Assembly (NCBI GenBank): GCA_002495625.1
Contig: DAGC01000003.1
Location: 134,153 to 198,152 of the forward strand
From: Methanobacterium sp. UBA375
GTDB lineage: Archaea; Methanobacteriota; Methanobacteria; Methanobacteriales; Methanobacteriaceae
Direction: 5' to 3'
Length of the DNA stretch: 64,000 nucleotides
The position numbers and the translations under genes are program-made. Below, one piece after another: positions 1-8,274 of this stretch. The number at the start of each line of letters is the position of its first letter. Position 1 is the stretch's first letter. Under the pieces are notes generated by a model. That model worked only from the letters and a program-made list of their open reading frames with translations, did no database searches and was not told the origin of the DNA.

Positions 1-131
1 ATTTACAAAAGATTCGAATTCTATCGGTTGTCATTACCCGAATTACTTTAAATTTTCGATAACATTTACAATTGTTTATATATTTGAATTAGAACCTTTT
101 TAAAGATAAATTTTTTTATCCATAGCAGTGA

Positions 132-193
132 ATAATAGAATATTGCAGTATATAGTATAGAGTATGATGAAAATATAATAGAATATTGCAGTA
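132..193. repeat. Pair of 19-bp direct repeats upstream of alba
   Basis: The same 19 bases (ATAATAGAATATTGCAGTA) occur at 132-150 and 175-193, 43 bp apart, and the first ten bases recur at about 215-224. The stretch is very AT-rich. TATA-like sequence lies around 73-82. The repeats sit in the leader/promoter region of the Alba gene and could be regulatory or simple slippage products; no protein is encoded here. Confidence 0.5.
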
Positions 194-267
194 GAATATA
201 GTGAAAATAAATATATAATAGAATGTATATTATTCAATTAATTCAAATTCTCTTGGAGGTCAAACAG

Positions 268-540
268 ATGTCAGAGGAAAATGTGGTATACATCGGAAAT
301 AAACCAGTAATGAACTATGTATTAGCTGTAGTAACTCAGATGAACGGCGGGGTCTCAGAAGTGATGCTTAAAGCTCGTGGAAGAGCCATAAGCAGAGCTG
401 TGGACGTTGCAGAAATTGTCAGAAATAAATTTATACCCGAAGTACAGCTAGGATCAATTGAAATATCGACTGAAGAAATTCAAAACGCAGAGGGTTCAAA
501 CAGTAACGTTTCAGCCATAGAAATACAGCTTAACAAGTAA
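268..540 (+). CDS. albA: Alba family DNA/RNA-binding chromatin protein
   Basis: A 90-residue protein matching Alba (Sac10b) over its full length. It opens MSEENVVYIGNKPVMNYVLAV, followed by the conserved lysine/arginine segment (LKARGRAISRAVDVAEIVRNKF) that contacts nucleic acid and an acidic C-terminal strand. Alba dimers coat DNA and bind RNA in archaea and act alongside histones, one of which is encoded at 47.7 kb. I chose the ATG at 268 because GGAGGT lies at 255-260, eight bases upstream. An in-frame ATG at 223 would add 15 residues absent from the family and has no ribosome-binding site. The gene appears monocistronic. Confidence 0.95.
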   Translation: MSEENVVYIGNKPVMNYVLAVVTQMNGGVSEVMLKARGRAISRAVDVAEIVRNKFIPEVQLGSIEISTEEIQNAEGSNSNVSAIEIQLNK

Positions 541-808
541 ATAAAACTTGATAAGTTTAATATTTAAATTTTCCATTTCCTTATTTAATTCTTTAAATTC
601 AAGTTAATCTATACCTTATTTTTTAAATTTAAAGCCTTTAATATTATTTTTTTAATAATAGGTTAAAAATACTTAAACCATCAATTACATAACAATATGG
701 TAAGATGTATTAAATTACCATGGGTTTAATGGATATGATATAACACATTAAATCCCGCTTTTTAAAAGTATGAGGAGTATTTAACTCTATCTGAAAGTAG
801 CGGGGGGG

Positions 809-1147
809 TTGAATTTGTTATCATCTGTTCCAACAAGGGAAAAAAAGAAAACAAAAAATTATACAACCATCTTTTTAGTTGGATTCATATTTGTACTGGT
901 TATTGCTCTTTCTGGACTATCAGGCCTATATTATCTTGCGACTCAAACATCTCCCACGGTCATCGTGATAAACCAAACAGCCAACAACACATCAACCCAT
1001 CAAAGCCAGCCAGTAGAAGATACAACCAGCACTGTAGATACACAGAAAAATAAACAAAATACCCCTACTATCACTAACCAGGAAAATACTGATAAAAAAT
1101 CTAACAGTAAAGATTCTAAAGATAAAAGACCCAATAACAGTACCTAA
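809..1147 (+). CDS. Small membrane-anchored protein with Thr/Asn-rich outer tail
   Basis: I do not recognise the family. The protein has a short basic cytoplasmic start (TREKKKTKN), one hydrophobic segment at about residues 20-45, then a low-complexity extracytoplasmic tail rich in Thr, Asn, Gln, Ser and Lys. That architecture suggests a type II membrane anchor with a flexible surface tail. The start is uncertain: TTG at 809 directly abuts a run of G (802-808), whereas TTG at 815 lies at a better distance from the same G-run. It stands alone between alba and a secreted transglutaminase-like protein. Confidence 0.6.
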   Translation: MNLLSSVPTREKKKTKNYTTIFLVGFIFVLVIALSGLSGLYYLATQTSPTVIVINQTANNTSTHQSQPVEDTTSTVDTQKNKQNTPTITNQENTDKKSNSKDSKDKRPNNST

Positions 1148-1513
1148 TTCCCACTATTTTTACAGGCCCCTATAACCTAATATGAAGGATTAACAGGGCA
1201 AATAATCCTTTTTCCAATCATTTTATGGAGTATAACTTATGGTCTAAAGGGGCAAACTGTGTTAAATTAAACTTATTAGGTAAAAGAAGTTTAAAAATGA
1301 GTTTAATTGGTTAAAAAGGAATTAAAATACAAATATTCTTTTTATGTTGTTACAATTCCTTTTAAAAAGGCCTTAATTTTAAAAAGAAGTTCTGAGACTT
1401 GCTTTTTGCCAGGAAAAAACCGCAAACTTTATAAGTGATCATTAAGTGATACTTGTTTAAGTCCAGAAAAAGTCGTAAAAAGACTTTTTTAATATATTGG
1501 ACATGGAGGCGGT
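1148..1513. other. Intergenic region without a recognised gene
   Basis: About 365 bases of AT-rich sequence. I see no coding region. A TATA-like stretch near 1428-1437 (ACTTTATAAG) and a GGAGG at 1505-1509 probably belong to the downstream secreted protein. Confidence 0.5.
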
Positions 1514-2398
1514 ATAATTAATAGAAATTTAACTCTGGCAGTGATAACGCTGTTAGCATTAGTATTATTTGTTAATGTGAGCGCTGTTTCTGCTGCTAGC
1601 ACTACTACTGTAGATGCGAATTCTATAATTAAATCTTCAAGTACAGTAAAAAATTACGTTGAAACTAAAAAAACAGTTCCAAGCACCGTAACAGTCGGAA
1701 CAAAAAAGGTAACATCAGAACAGTACATGTACCTGTTAGCTTCAACTGTTACAAACCTGAACAAGAACACTAAAAAATCAGTTACAGTAAAAACAGTTTC
1801 CAAAGCACCTAAACCAGTCGAAAACGTAAAGACCGGTACCCTATCTAAAAGTGAATACATCAAACTGGCCGGTAAAATCACCGCATTTGTAAACACCAAC
1901 GGAAGGTTACCCAACTTCGTAAGCACTTCCAAAGGAACAATGAACCCTAACAACCTGATCTACACCTACTCAAAGATCGTTGCTTTCTACAAAACAAACA
2001 ACCGATTACCTAACACCGTATCAGTCAAATCATGGAGTTCCATATCAAAGACCAGTTCTGAGGGAGCTCCCAGCGGCAGTGTTCAGGCTAAAATCGACGC
2101 CATCGGATACCAAGAGGCAAAATACGGACGTGCCCAGGGTAATTCCGATCCATATGTGATGGAAAAAATCGGATGGGGAGACTGCTATGCCAGCAGTTAC
2201 TGGTTATACAACCATCTATCCGCAGCAGGTGTATCAGTCCGAATCGTGGACGCTATAGGTGGATCATATCCTCTTCACAGATGGGTTCAGATAAACGTTG
2301 GTAACGGATGGCAAATCTGGAACTATGCCAAGTACAACTCAAAACACATCGGTGCAACAAGCTCCAGCTACGTCGTGATTAAAACCTTCACAGGTTAA
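1514..2398 (+). CDS. Secreted pseudomurein-binding, transglutaminase-like cysteine protein
   Basis: A signal peptide (hydrophobic core LALVLFVNVSAVSA) is followed by two pseudomurein-binding-type repeats, recognisable by RLPNFV/RLPNTV and related cores at about residues 45-190, and a C-terminal papain/transglutaminase-like domain with WGDCYASS (nucleophile Cys) and PLHRWVQI (His). It resembles the C71 endopeptidase at 23.0 kb, but the position of the third catalytic residue aligns with Asn (WQIWNY) instead of Asp. It probably binds and cuts or remodels the pseudomurein wall. The only standard start in frame (GTG 1541) lies 31 bases after GGAGG (1505-1509) and drops the charged signal-peptide start, so I place the start at ATA 1514 (or ATT 1517); both are unusual. 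Confidence 0.75.
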   Translation: MINRNLTLAVITLLALVLFVNVSAVSAASTTTVDANSIIKSSSTVKNYVETKKTVPSTVTVGTKKVTSEQYMYLLASTVTNLNKNTKKSVTVKTVSKAPKPVENVKTGTLSKSEYIKLAGKITAFVNTNGRLPNFVSTSKGTMNPNNLIYTYSKIVAFYKTNNRLPNTVSVKSWSSISKTSSEGAPSGSVQAKIDAIGYQEAKYGRAQGNSDPYVMEKIGWGDCYASSYWLYNHLSAAGVSVRIVDAIGGSYPLHRWVQINVGNGWQIWNYAKYNSKHIGATSSSYVVIKTFTG

Positions 2399-2526
2399 CA
2401 CCTTCGTATAACCACAGAATTTTAGAATATTTTAATTGGAGACTAAGCGATCTCCATTTAAAAATCTTTTTTTATTTTAAATCTTAATATAACAAATTTT
2501 CCATTTTAAACAGGAAAAGGGAGATA

Positions 2527-3726
2527 TTATTTCGGCTGATAATATTCATTTTGTATAAATGGTTTAATCATTTCAATGGATCTCTTTAAAATGTAATCAT
2601 CTATCTCGTTTTCATTATTTAAAATAAATTCAGGTATTTCTTTAGGTTTCATTATATGATAATCATTAGGTTCTTTCTTAATTGTTAGTTTTTCAGTATT
2701 TACATAAGCGAGTATCGGAATTATAAACTTGTTAGCAATGAATATATCATTTGATCTTAAATATTGTCCTAAAAATGTTACATTAGCCTTTAACTGTTTG
2801 GTGGGATTTTTTGGAGCCTTTTTCAATTCTTTATTCTTTCTATAATACCACCCATTATCCTCAAGAATATAGGGAATGTTGAAGTTTTTTGTTTCGATCA
2901 CGAAAATTCCATTTTCTCCTAAGACCACATGGTCTATGTTTCCTCCCCAACAACCAGGTATCAATACATTACTAAAAATTGTAAATTCATCATCTAACTG
3001 ATCCAACCATCTGTTAACTCGTTCTTCACCTTTAAAACCAATTATAGTAGCTGCAGTTTTTTCATCTTCAATTTTTCTGATAGCCCCTGCAACTTTAAAC
3101 CTAACCATTTGATGGTTATCATCTAAAGCAGGAATGAGATATTCTATCGCTCTTTTATCACCTAATTTACCCAATGCTACAGCCGCTCTTCTCCTAACAA
3201 CGTAATGTTTATCATTTAACCCTTTAACTATGTTTTCAAATGCTATGTCTCCTCCAATATTTTCAAAAGCCATTATTACTGCTTCTCTAACTCTATGTTT
3301 CTTATCGTTAATTTCGGGCAATATAATTTCCAAAAACTTATTTCTATCTTTAAATTTACTCAATGCTACGATGGAATTTGCTCTAACTTTCCAATTTTTG
3401 TCATTTATCACTGCCAAAAGGTGTTCGAAAGATTTTTCATCCTTTAATCTGCCTAAAGAAGTTGCTGCATAAGACCTTAATTTTGGATTTTCAGATTTTA
3501 AAACATGGATTAGTCCATCAATGTCTTCGTTAAATTCCATTCTCTGTATATCAGATTTACTAAGAGAATTTTCAGCAACCTTAGATTCTAAGCTATCGAA
3601 AAGTTCCTCCAGACTATCAACTTCAATGAGTGTCCCACCACACCTGCAACTTTCAAAATCTTCTCTAGATTCACCGGGCTGTAATTGGTAGTATCCCCAG
3701 CATTTCTCACAAAAGAGATAAGACAT
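2527..3726 (-). CDS. Zn-ribbon, HEAT-repeat, NERD nuclease-related protein
   Basis: A 399-residue three-part protein. Residues 1-45 form a zinc ribbon (CEKC and CRCGG) nearly identical in style to the ribbons of two membrane proteins at 43.7-45.2 kb. Residues about 55-225 hold five to six HEAT/PBS-type repeats (AATSLGRLKDEKS, AAVALGKLGDKRA). The C-terminal 170 residues are a NERD domain with GFKGEERV, the NIDHVVLGENGIFVIETKN core, and a Lys-rich tail; NERD is a predicted nuclease-related fold. The job is unknown, perhaps DNA processing with the HEAT array as scaffold. ATG at 3726 follows GGGGGT at a 7-base distance. It is transcribed away from its neighbours. Confidence 0.85.
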   Translation of the reverse strand: MSYLFCEKCWGYYQLQPGESREDFESCRCGGTLIEVDSLEELFDSLESKVAENSLSKSDIQRMEFNEDIDGLIHVLKSENPKLRSYAATSLGRLKDEKSFEHLLAVINDKNWKVRANSIVALSKFKDRNKFLEIILPEINDKKHRVREAVIMAFENIGGDIAFENIVKGLNDKHYVVRRRAAVALGKLGDKRAIEYLIPALDDNHQMVRFKVAGAIRKIEDEKTAATIIGFKGEERVNRWLDQLDDEFTIFSNVLIPGCWGGNIDHVVLGENGIFVIETKNFNIPYILEDNGWYYRKNKELKKAPKNPTKQLKANVTFLGQYLRSNDIFIANKFIIPILAYVNTEKLTIKKEPNDYHIMKPKEIPEFILNNENEIDDYILKRSIEMIKPFIQNEYYQPK

Positions 3727-3836
3727 TTAATTAACCCCCGAAAATATATTATAATTTAGAAGTAAAGCTGATCTTTATTTCTATTATATCCCTTATCTGA
3801 TATTAAGTTATTACATGATAGTGGAGGAGATGTAAC

Positions 3837-4235
3837 TTGGATAGTATGGTTAAAATTGTAATAGCTGTGGCGGTCATCCTGGTTGCAGTTCTGGGCATAA
3901 CGTCGGGATCTTCTATACAAGAATACTTTACCAGTAATTTGGCAAGTGAGGGTAACAACACAACCGTGGGAAATGAAACAAATACCAGCGTTAATCAAAC
4001 CAACAACACAACAACTACACCAAGAAATGCAAATTACATAGGTACAGAAGCAGCCATAGAAAAAGGAAAAACAGTGTTAGGCGACGATCCCCATATAAAA
4101 TATTACGCAGAATTAAACACAGATGCTGATATTCCCTATTATTTAGTGGGTGGAAAGATATACAACGAAAGGGGAGAAGAAATCAGTCAAACATCCACCG
4201 TGAAAGTAGACGCTGTGACTGGGGAAATTTTATAG
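3837..4235 (+). CDS. Membrane-anchored PepSY-like protein
   Basis: A 132-residue protein with an N-terminal hydrophobic helix (VKIVIAVAVILVAVLGI), a Thr/Asn-rich linker at about 35-65, and a C-terminal domain. The end pattern (YIGTEAAIEKGKTVLG then VKVDAVTGEIL) is typical of PepSY domains, small extracytoplasmic domains linked to peptidase inhibition or propeptide-like roles. TTG at 3837 is preceded by GGAGGAGA at 3823-3830. The gene overlaps by a few bases the end of the decayed hydrolase on the other strand. Confidence 0.7.
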   Translation: MDSMVKIVIAVAVILVAVLGITSGSSIQEYFTSNLASEGNNTTVGNETNTSVNQTNNTTTTPRNANYIGTEAAIEKGKTVLGDDPHIKYYAELNTDADIPYYLVGGKIYNERGEEISQTSTVKVDAVTGEIL

Positions 4236-4533
4236 CTTAGGAGAACAGCTAAATTTTAGAAGAACGCTAAATTGATGAATTTCCAGGTTCATGACTGTTT
4301 CAAGGAACTCCAGTATTCTCCTGTTAATTTCATCAGGGTACCCGCCATTTATAGCGTGAGAAGCATCGGGCCGGTTTTCAATTACAACATCTTTAACATA
4401 CCTCTTCCCCTGTTCAACTGCCTTTTTAGAATTATGCATGAACAATGCCATAGCTTCATTATAAAACAATTCGAAACTCTTTTTCTGCTTTTTTGCTTGT
4501 AAAATGACCAATTCGGCCCTGATCCTTCCCCAT
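4230..4533 (-). pseudogene. Decayed alpha/beta-hydrolase gene (ends only)
   Basis: Reading the minus strand from an ATG at 4533 behind GAGGG gives an opening (MGKDQGRIGHFTSKKAEKEF) typical of small alpha/beta hydrolases. The frame then stops, while the neighbouring frame continues as FYNEAMALF and, after an apparent large internal deletion, ends like a hydrolase C-terminus (ASHAINGGYPDEINRRILEFLE, with the catalytic-His context). So both ends of the gene are visible, out of frame, and the catalytic middle is missing. I infer a gene remnant; the homology is judged by eye only. Confidence 0.45.
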
Positions 4534-4623
4534 TATTTTCCCTCAAAAACAATTTTGGATTAATTTTATGTATTTTTGAAATAAAATATGTAATGCAGAA
4601 CTAAATCAATAGGGTTAGTAAAG

Positions 4624-5170
4624 ATGAACGATCTTCTAGAATTACTCAAGGGCGGAGATTTACGGTCAGATGGCCATGCCGATGAAGTAGCAGGGGATGT
4701 AATCCAGGATCTTGAACTTTTTCCACTACTTTTAGACGGTCTGGGAGAAGAGGACGATGTAGTAAGGGGAGGAACTGCACACAGCCTGGAAAGAGTCTCC
4801 AGAACCCGTCCGGAATTATTTGATGGGCTTTTAAGCCGGCTGATTGAACAGTCCCTGAATGATAAGCTTCCCCATGGTTAAATGGCATTTAGCCATGCTT
4901 TTTGTAAACCTGAACCTCTCTGAGGCAGAAATAGGTGAAGTGGTATCCACGCTGTACAAGTTATTAGAAGATAAGAGCGTCTTTGTCAAGGCCCGGACCA
5001 TTTCCAGCCTAACCATACTGGCCCTTGATAATCCGGATAAGGAAGATGAAATAACATCCAAACTCAAAGCTTTAGAGAACGACAAAAGCGCAGCAGTAAG
5101 TAACAGGACTTCCAAGGCACTGCGAACCTTGGAAGATGGAGAACCTTTACCAAAAGGTTGGTTGAAATGA
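4624..5170 (+). pseudogene. HEAT-repeat protein split by a one-base frameshift
   Basis: Two overlapping frames together encode one HEAT-type repeat protein of about 181 residues. The first frame (MNDLLELLKGGDLRSDGHAD to LIEQSLNDK) runs into a stop at 4879-4881. The next frame continues with MVKWHLAMLFVNLNLSEAE and ends KGWLK at 5170. Removing one C from the CCCC at 4870-4873 restores a single frame. The cause may be a real frameshift, a sequencing error in the C-run, or slippage. The family is related to PBS-lyase/HEAT proteins that serve as binding scaffolds. No neighbour suggests a partner. Confidence 0.7.
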
Positions 5171-5269
5171 TAATTAGTGACAAATAAATTATCCCAAGAA
5201 TTCACTTAAACATTTAAATAACTAATTTTAATTCTAATAAATTTCAATTCTAATTTAGGAGATTAAAAA

Positions 5270-6259
5270 GTGAAGGCCATAGAAACTTTCAACTTAACAA
5301 AAAATTTCGGGAATCTGACAGCCGTTGATGAAGTAAGCTTGGAAGTGGATCAAGGTGAAATATTCGGTTTATTAGGTCCCAACGGTGCGGGTAAAAGCAC
5401 CTTTATTTCGATGCTATGCACTATTTCAAATCCGACATCTGGAAGTGCCAAGATTGAAGGATATGACATAAAAAATGAAGCATCTGATGTACGTCGTTCA
5501 ATTGGAATAGTCTTCCAAGATCCGAGTATCGATGATAGACTCACTGGCCGGGAGAATATGGAATTGCATGCTGATCTCTATGATGTACCACGCGATGTGA
5601 TGCATTCCCGGATAGATGAAGTTCTACATTTGGTTGAGTTAGAGGATCGGGCCTCCAGTTTTGTAAATACTTATTCCGGTGGTATGAGGCGTAGGTTAGA
5701 GATAGCAAGGAGTTTAATTCATTATCCTAAAGTTTTATTCCTGGATGAACCCACCCTTGGTCTAGATCCACAGAGTCGTGAACATATCTGGAACTATATC
5801 AGAGACTTGAAAAGAAGGGAGAACATCACCATCATGCTTACCACTCATTATATGGAGGAGGCAGATAAGCTCTGTGATCGGATAGCCATCATTGATCAAA
5901 GCAAAATCATTGCATTGGATACTCCTCAAAGGCTTAAGGATGAACTGGGTGGTGAAACCATTATCATCGAGACTAGTGATAATGATCTTTTATCTAGTAA
6001 GCTTGAGGAAGCAAAACTAGTCGACAATATCCTTAAAAGTGAGGCGGAACTTAATTTACGGGTAAAAAATGCTCACAAATCATTAGCTCGCATAGTGGAA
6101 TTTGCTGTCTCAATAGACGTGTATATTGATAACATCACCATTAGAGAACCAGATTTAAACGATGTTTTCATGCATTACACCGGTCGAGAAATTCGTGAAG
6201 GTGGAGGAAGTAAGGAGCTATCAGGTATGGCTGCCGTGATGAGGGGGAGGATAAAATAG
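5270..6259 (+). CDS. ABC exporter ATP-binding protein (DrrA-like)
   Basis: A 329-residue ATPase of the ABC-2/daunorubicin-resistance type. Walker A is GPNGAGKST near residue 38, the signature is YSGGMRRRLEIAR near 137, Walker B is VLFLDEPTLGLDP near 157, and the H-loop is TTHYMEEAD near 190. The C-terminal extension of about 100 residues is usual for this subfamily. The protein powers export of a hydrophobic substrate that cannot be named from sequence. The GTG start at 5270 follows a weak GGAG. The stop overlaps the proposed start of the permease gene, so the two form one operon. Confidence 0.9.
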   Translation: MKAIETFNLTKNFGNLTAVDEVSLEVDQGEIFGLLGPNGAGKSTFISMLCTISNPTSGSAKIEGYDIKNEASDVRRSIGIVFQDPSIDDRLTGRENMELHADLYDVPRDVMHSRIDEVLHLVELEDRASSFVNTYSGGMRRRLEIARSLIHYPKVLFLDEPTLGLDPQSREHIWNYIRDLKRRENITIMLTTHYMEEADKLCDRIAIIDQSKIIALDTPQRLKDELGGETIIIETSDNDLLSSKLEEAKLVDNILKSEAELNLRVKNAHKSLARIVEFAVSIDVYIDNITIREPDLNDVFMHYTGREIREGGGSKELSGMAAVMRGRIK

Positions 6260-7011
6260 GAGAGATTAGGGGAGTTTATGCCTTATGGCGGCGTGAATTA
6301 AAACGTTTTTTACGTGACCGGTCCAGACTGATTAGCTCAGTGATAACCCCCGTACTTTGGCTTGTTATCTTTGGTGGTGGTTTAGGGCTTTCCCTATCCG
6401 CTACAGGTGGTTTTAATTACACCCAATTTCTCTTACCGGGTATTATCGCCCAAACATTGTTATTCACCGCTATGTTTTTAGGTATTTCAGTTATCTGGGA
6501 CCGGCAGTTTGGATTTATGAAGGAAATCCTGGTAGCACCTATCGGTCGTGTATCAATATTCGCCGGTAAGATGTTTGGTGTAGGGACTGCAGCGATTATT
6601 CAGGGACTCATTGTAATCATTTTAGGTTTCCTTATTGGGGTACCTTTAACCCTATATTCCATCAGTCTAGTCATACCATTAATGATTATTATCACAATAG
6701 GGTTAACCTGTATCGGTTTAATTATCGCCAGTATTATGACCAGTTTGGAAAGTTTTGGTACCATCGTTACATTCGTAAATTTGCCCATGTTCTTTTTAAG
6801 CGGCGCACTATTTCCAGTTACTAATCTTCCCCCCTGGATACAATTGATCTTCTATTTAAACCCCCTAACCTATGGTGTAGATGCTCTGCGAACGGTCATG
6901 ATAAGCGGATGGCACTCTATAATACCGATTCAATATGATCTGTTGATTATATGTTTATTTGATGTGGCCATGGTAGCTATTGGCACTTATTTTTTCAGTA
7001 AAAAGCAATGA
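6256..7011 (+). CDS. ABC-2 type exporter permease
   Basis: A membrane protein of about 251 residues with six hydrophobic segments, partner of the ATPase just upstream. The typical N-terminus of the family (VYALWRRELKRFLRDRSRLISS) is encoded in frame at 6274-6339, upstream of the first standard start (GTG 6340), and no ATG, GTG or TTG lies before it. GGGGGAGG at 6243-6250 is placed 5 bases before ATA 6256, and that ATA overlaps the upstream TAG as ATAG, in the way ATGA overlaps normally work. I therefore place the start at ATA 6256. The alternative is a base error. Confidence 0.8.
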   Translation: MGEIRGVYALWRRELKRFLRDRSRLISSVITPVLWLVIFGGGLGLSLSATGGFNYTQFLLPGIIAQTLLFTAMFLGISVIWDRQFGFMKEILVAPIGRVSIFAGKMFGVGTAAIIQGLIVIILGFLIGVPLTLYSISLVIPLMIIITIGLTCIGLIIASIMTSLESFGTIVTFVNLPMFFLSGALFPVTNLPPWIQLIFYLNPLTYGVDALRTVMISGWHSIIPIQYDLLIICLFDVAMVAIGTYFFSKKQ

Positions 7012-7265
7012 AACCTAGATGAAGACCTTATTGAAGAAAACAAAAAATTATCAGAAGTCCTTAATAGTATAACGTATGATAACTGTTTATACAAAAATCA
7101 AATAAGATAGATGCAATTATTACTCCAGAACATGCCATCAGAACTTGAATAATAAAAAAATAACATAAAGCAAAAACTTAAATATACCATGTATTACAAA
7201 TAATTATAATTATAAATAATTAAGAAATAAGTATAAATAATTAAAAAATTTTTTGGGGTGTCTCT

Positions 7266-8147
7266 TTGCTCACATCTGTACAGAAAGAAATATTGCAGAG
7301 TCTTATAAATCTATATCGCCAGTCGGAAGGTAAGTCCATTAAGGGCGAGGAAATTGCCGAGATGATGAACCGGAATCCTGGGACTATACGGAATCAAATG
7401 CAGTCCCTAAGGAGTCTGGGTCTTGTCAAAGGAGTTCCCGGTCCCCGTGGAGGTTATAAACCTACCATCGAAGCTTACCATAATCTAAATATTTCTGATG
7501 CAAACAAGGAGACCCAGGTACCGCTCTACAAGGACGGAAAACTGTTGAAGGATCTGACCGTTGCCAGAATTGAATTCACCAGTATACCCCATCCTGGGGA
7601 GTGTGAAGCGGCTATAAAGGCCATAGGCAACATAAAAAGCATTGACCTTGGAGATAGAGTGAGAGTTGGCCCTACACCAGTAAATAAACTGGTGGTTAAT
7701 GGTGTGGTGGTTGGCCGGGATGATATGGACAACATCCTACTATTAGACACCACAGGTATACGCAGCATACCCAAAAAGAAGGTTATCGAAGTAGCCAGCA
7801 GGGATCTGATAACTCTAGATCCGGATCTCTCTATTAAAGAAGCTGCTAGTGTTCTTACAAAAGAAGAAATCGAGGGAGCACCAGTACTGGATGGTGAGGA
7901 GGTTGTTGGAATTTTAACCCTCAGCGACATCACCAAAGCCATTGCCCAGAACAAAGAACACCTGAAAGTAAAGAATATAATGTCCGATAAAACCATCACA
8001 GTTGAATCTGACATGATGATCGCCGATGCAGTAGAAGTCATGAACCAGAACAACATCGGGAGACTGATAGTCCTTGATGAAAAAGGACGTCCCATTGGCA
8101 TCATCACCCGTACCGATCTCTTAAACAAGATCGCCGCCCTTACCTGA
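7266..8147 (+). CDS. HTH-CBS domain transcription regulator
   Basis: A 293-residue protein. Residues 1-65 form a winged helix-turn-helix (KSIKGEEIAEMMNRNPGTIRNQMQSLRSLGLV). Residues about 75-170 form a DUF293-type middle domain. Residues about 175-293 hold a CBS pair (ITLDPDLSIKEAASVL, ITVESDMMIADAVEVM). CBS pairs bind adenosine ligands, so this is probably an energy- or nucleotide-sensing regulator of the type widespread in Methanobacteriales. TTG 7266 follows GGGGTG at 7254-7259. The DNA target is unknown. Confidence 0.85.
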   Translation: MLTSVQKEILQSLINLYRQSEGKSIKGEEIAEMMNRNPGTIRNQMQSLRSLGLVKGVPGPRGGYKPTIEAYHNLNISDANKETQVPLYKDGKLLKDLTVARIEFTSIPHPGECEAAIKAIGNIKSIDLGDRVRVGPTPVNKLVVNGVVVGRDDMDNILLLDTTGIRSIPKKKVIEVASRDLITLDPDLSIKEAASVLTKEEIEGAPVLDGEEVVGILTLSDITKAIAQNKEHLKVKNIMSDKTITVESDMMIADAVEVMNQNNIGRLIVLDEKGRPIGIITRTDLLNKIAALT

Positions 8148-8274
8148 AGGATAATATAGAAATTTCTTTTTAAATTTTCAAATTCCATATTCCTTTTCAT
8201 ATCAATTCATAATTTATTTAACAACCCCCATTCAATTTTATAAATAATCTTATTTGCTTAGGAGACTTAAGATC

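Noticed and set aside
132..224. Repeats before alba as a CRISPR array
   Set aside because: Only two exact short AT-rich copies, no regular spacers and no cas genes in the window.
4272..4502. Plus-strand open frame of 76 codons
   Set aside because: It is the antisense of the hydrolase remnant, which has family-like sequence on the minus strand.
7020..7111. Open stretch after the ABC permease reading LDEDLIEENKKLSEVLNS
   Set aside because: Looks coiled-coil-like but has no start, ends soon and cannot be tied to a family; at best a remnant.
7526..8200. Long minus-strand frame opposite the HTH-CBS gene
   Set aside because: Serine/isoleucine-rich shadow without motifs; the plus strand has clear HTH and CBS domains.
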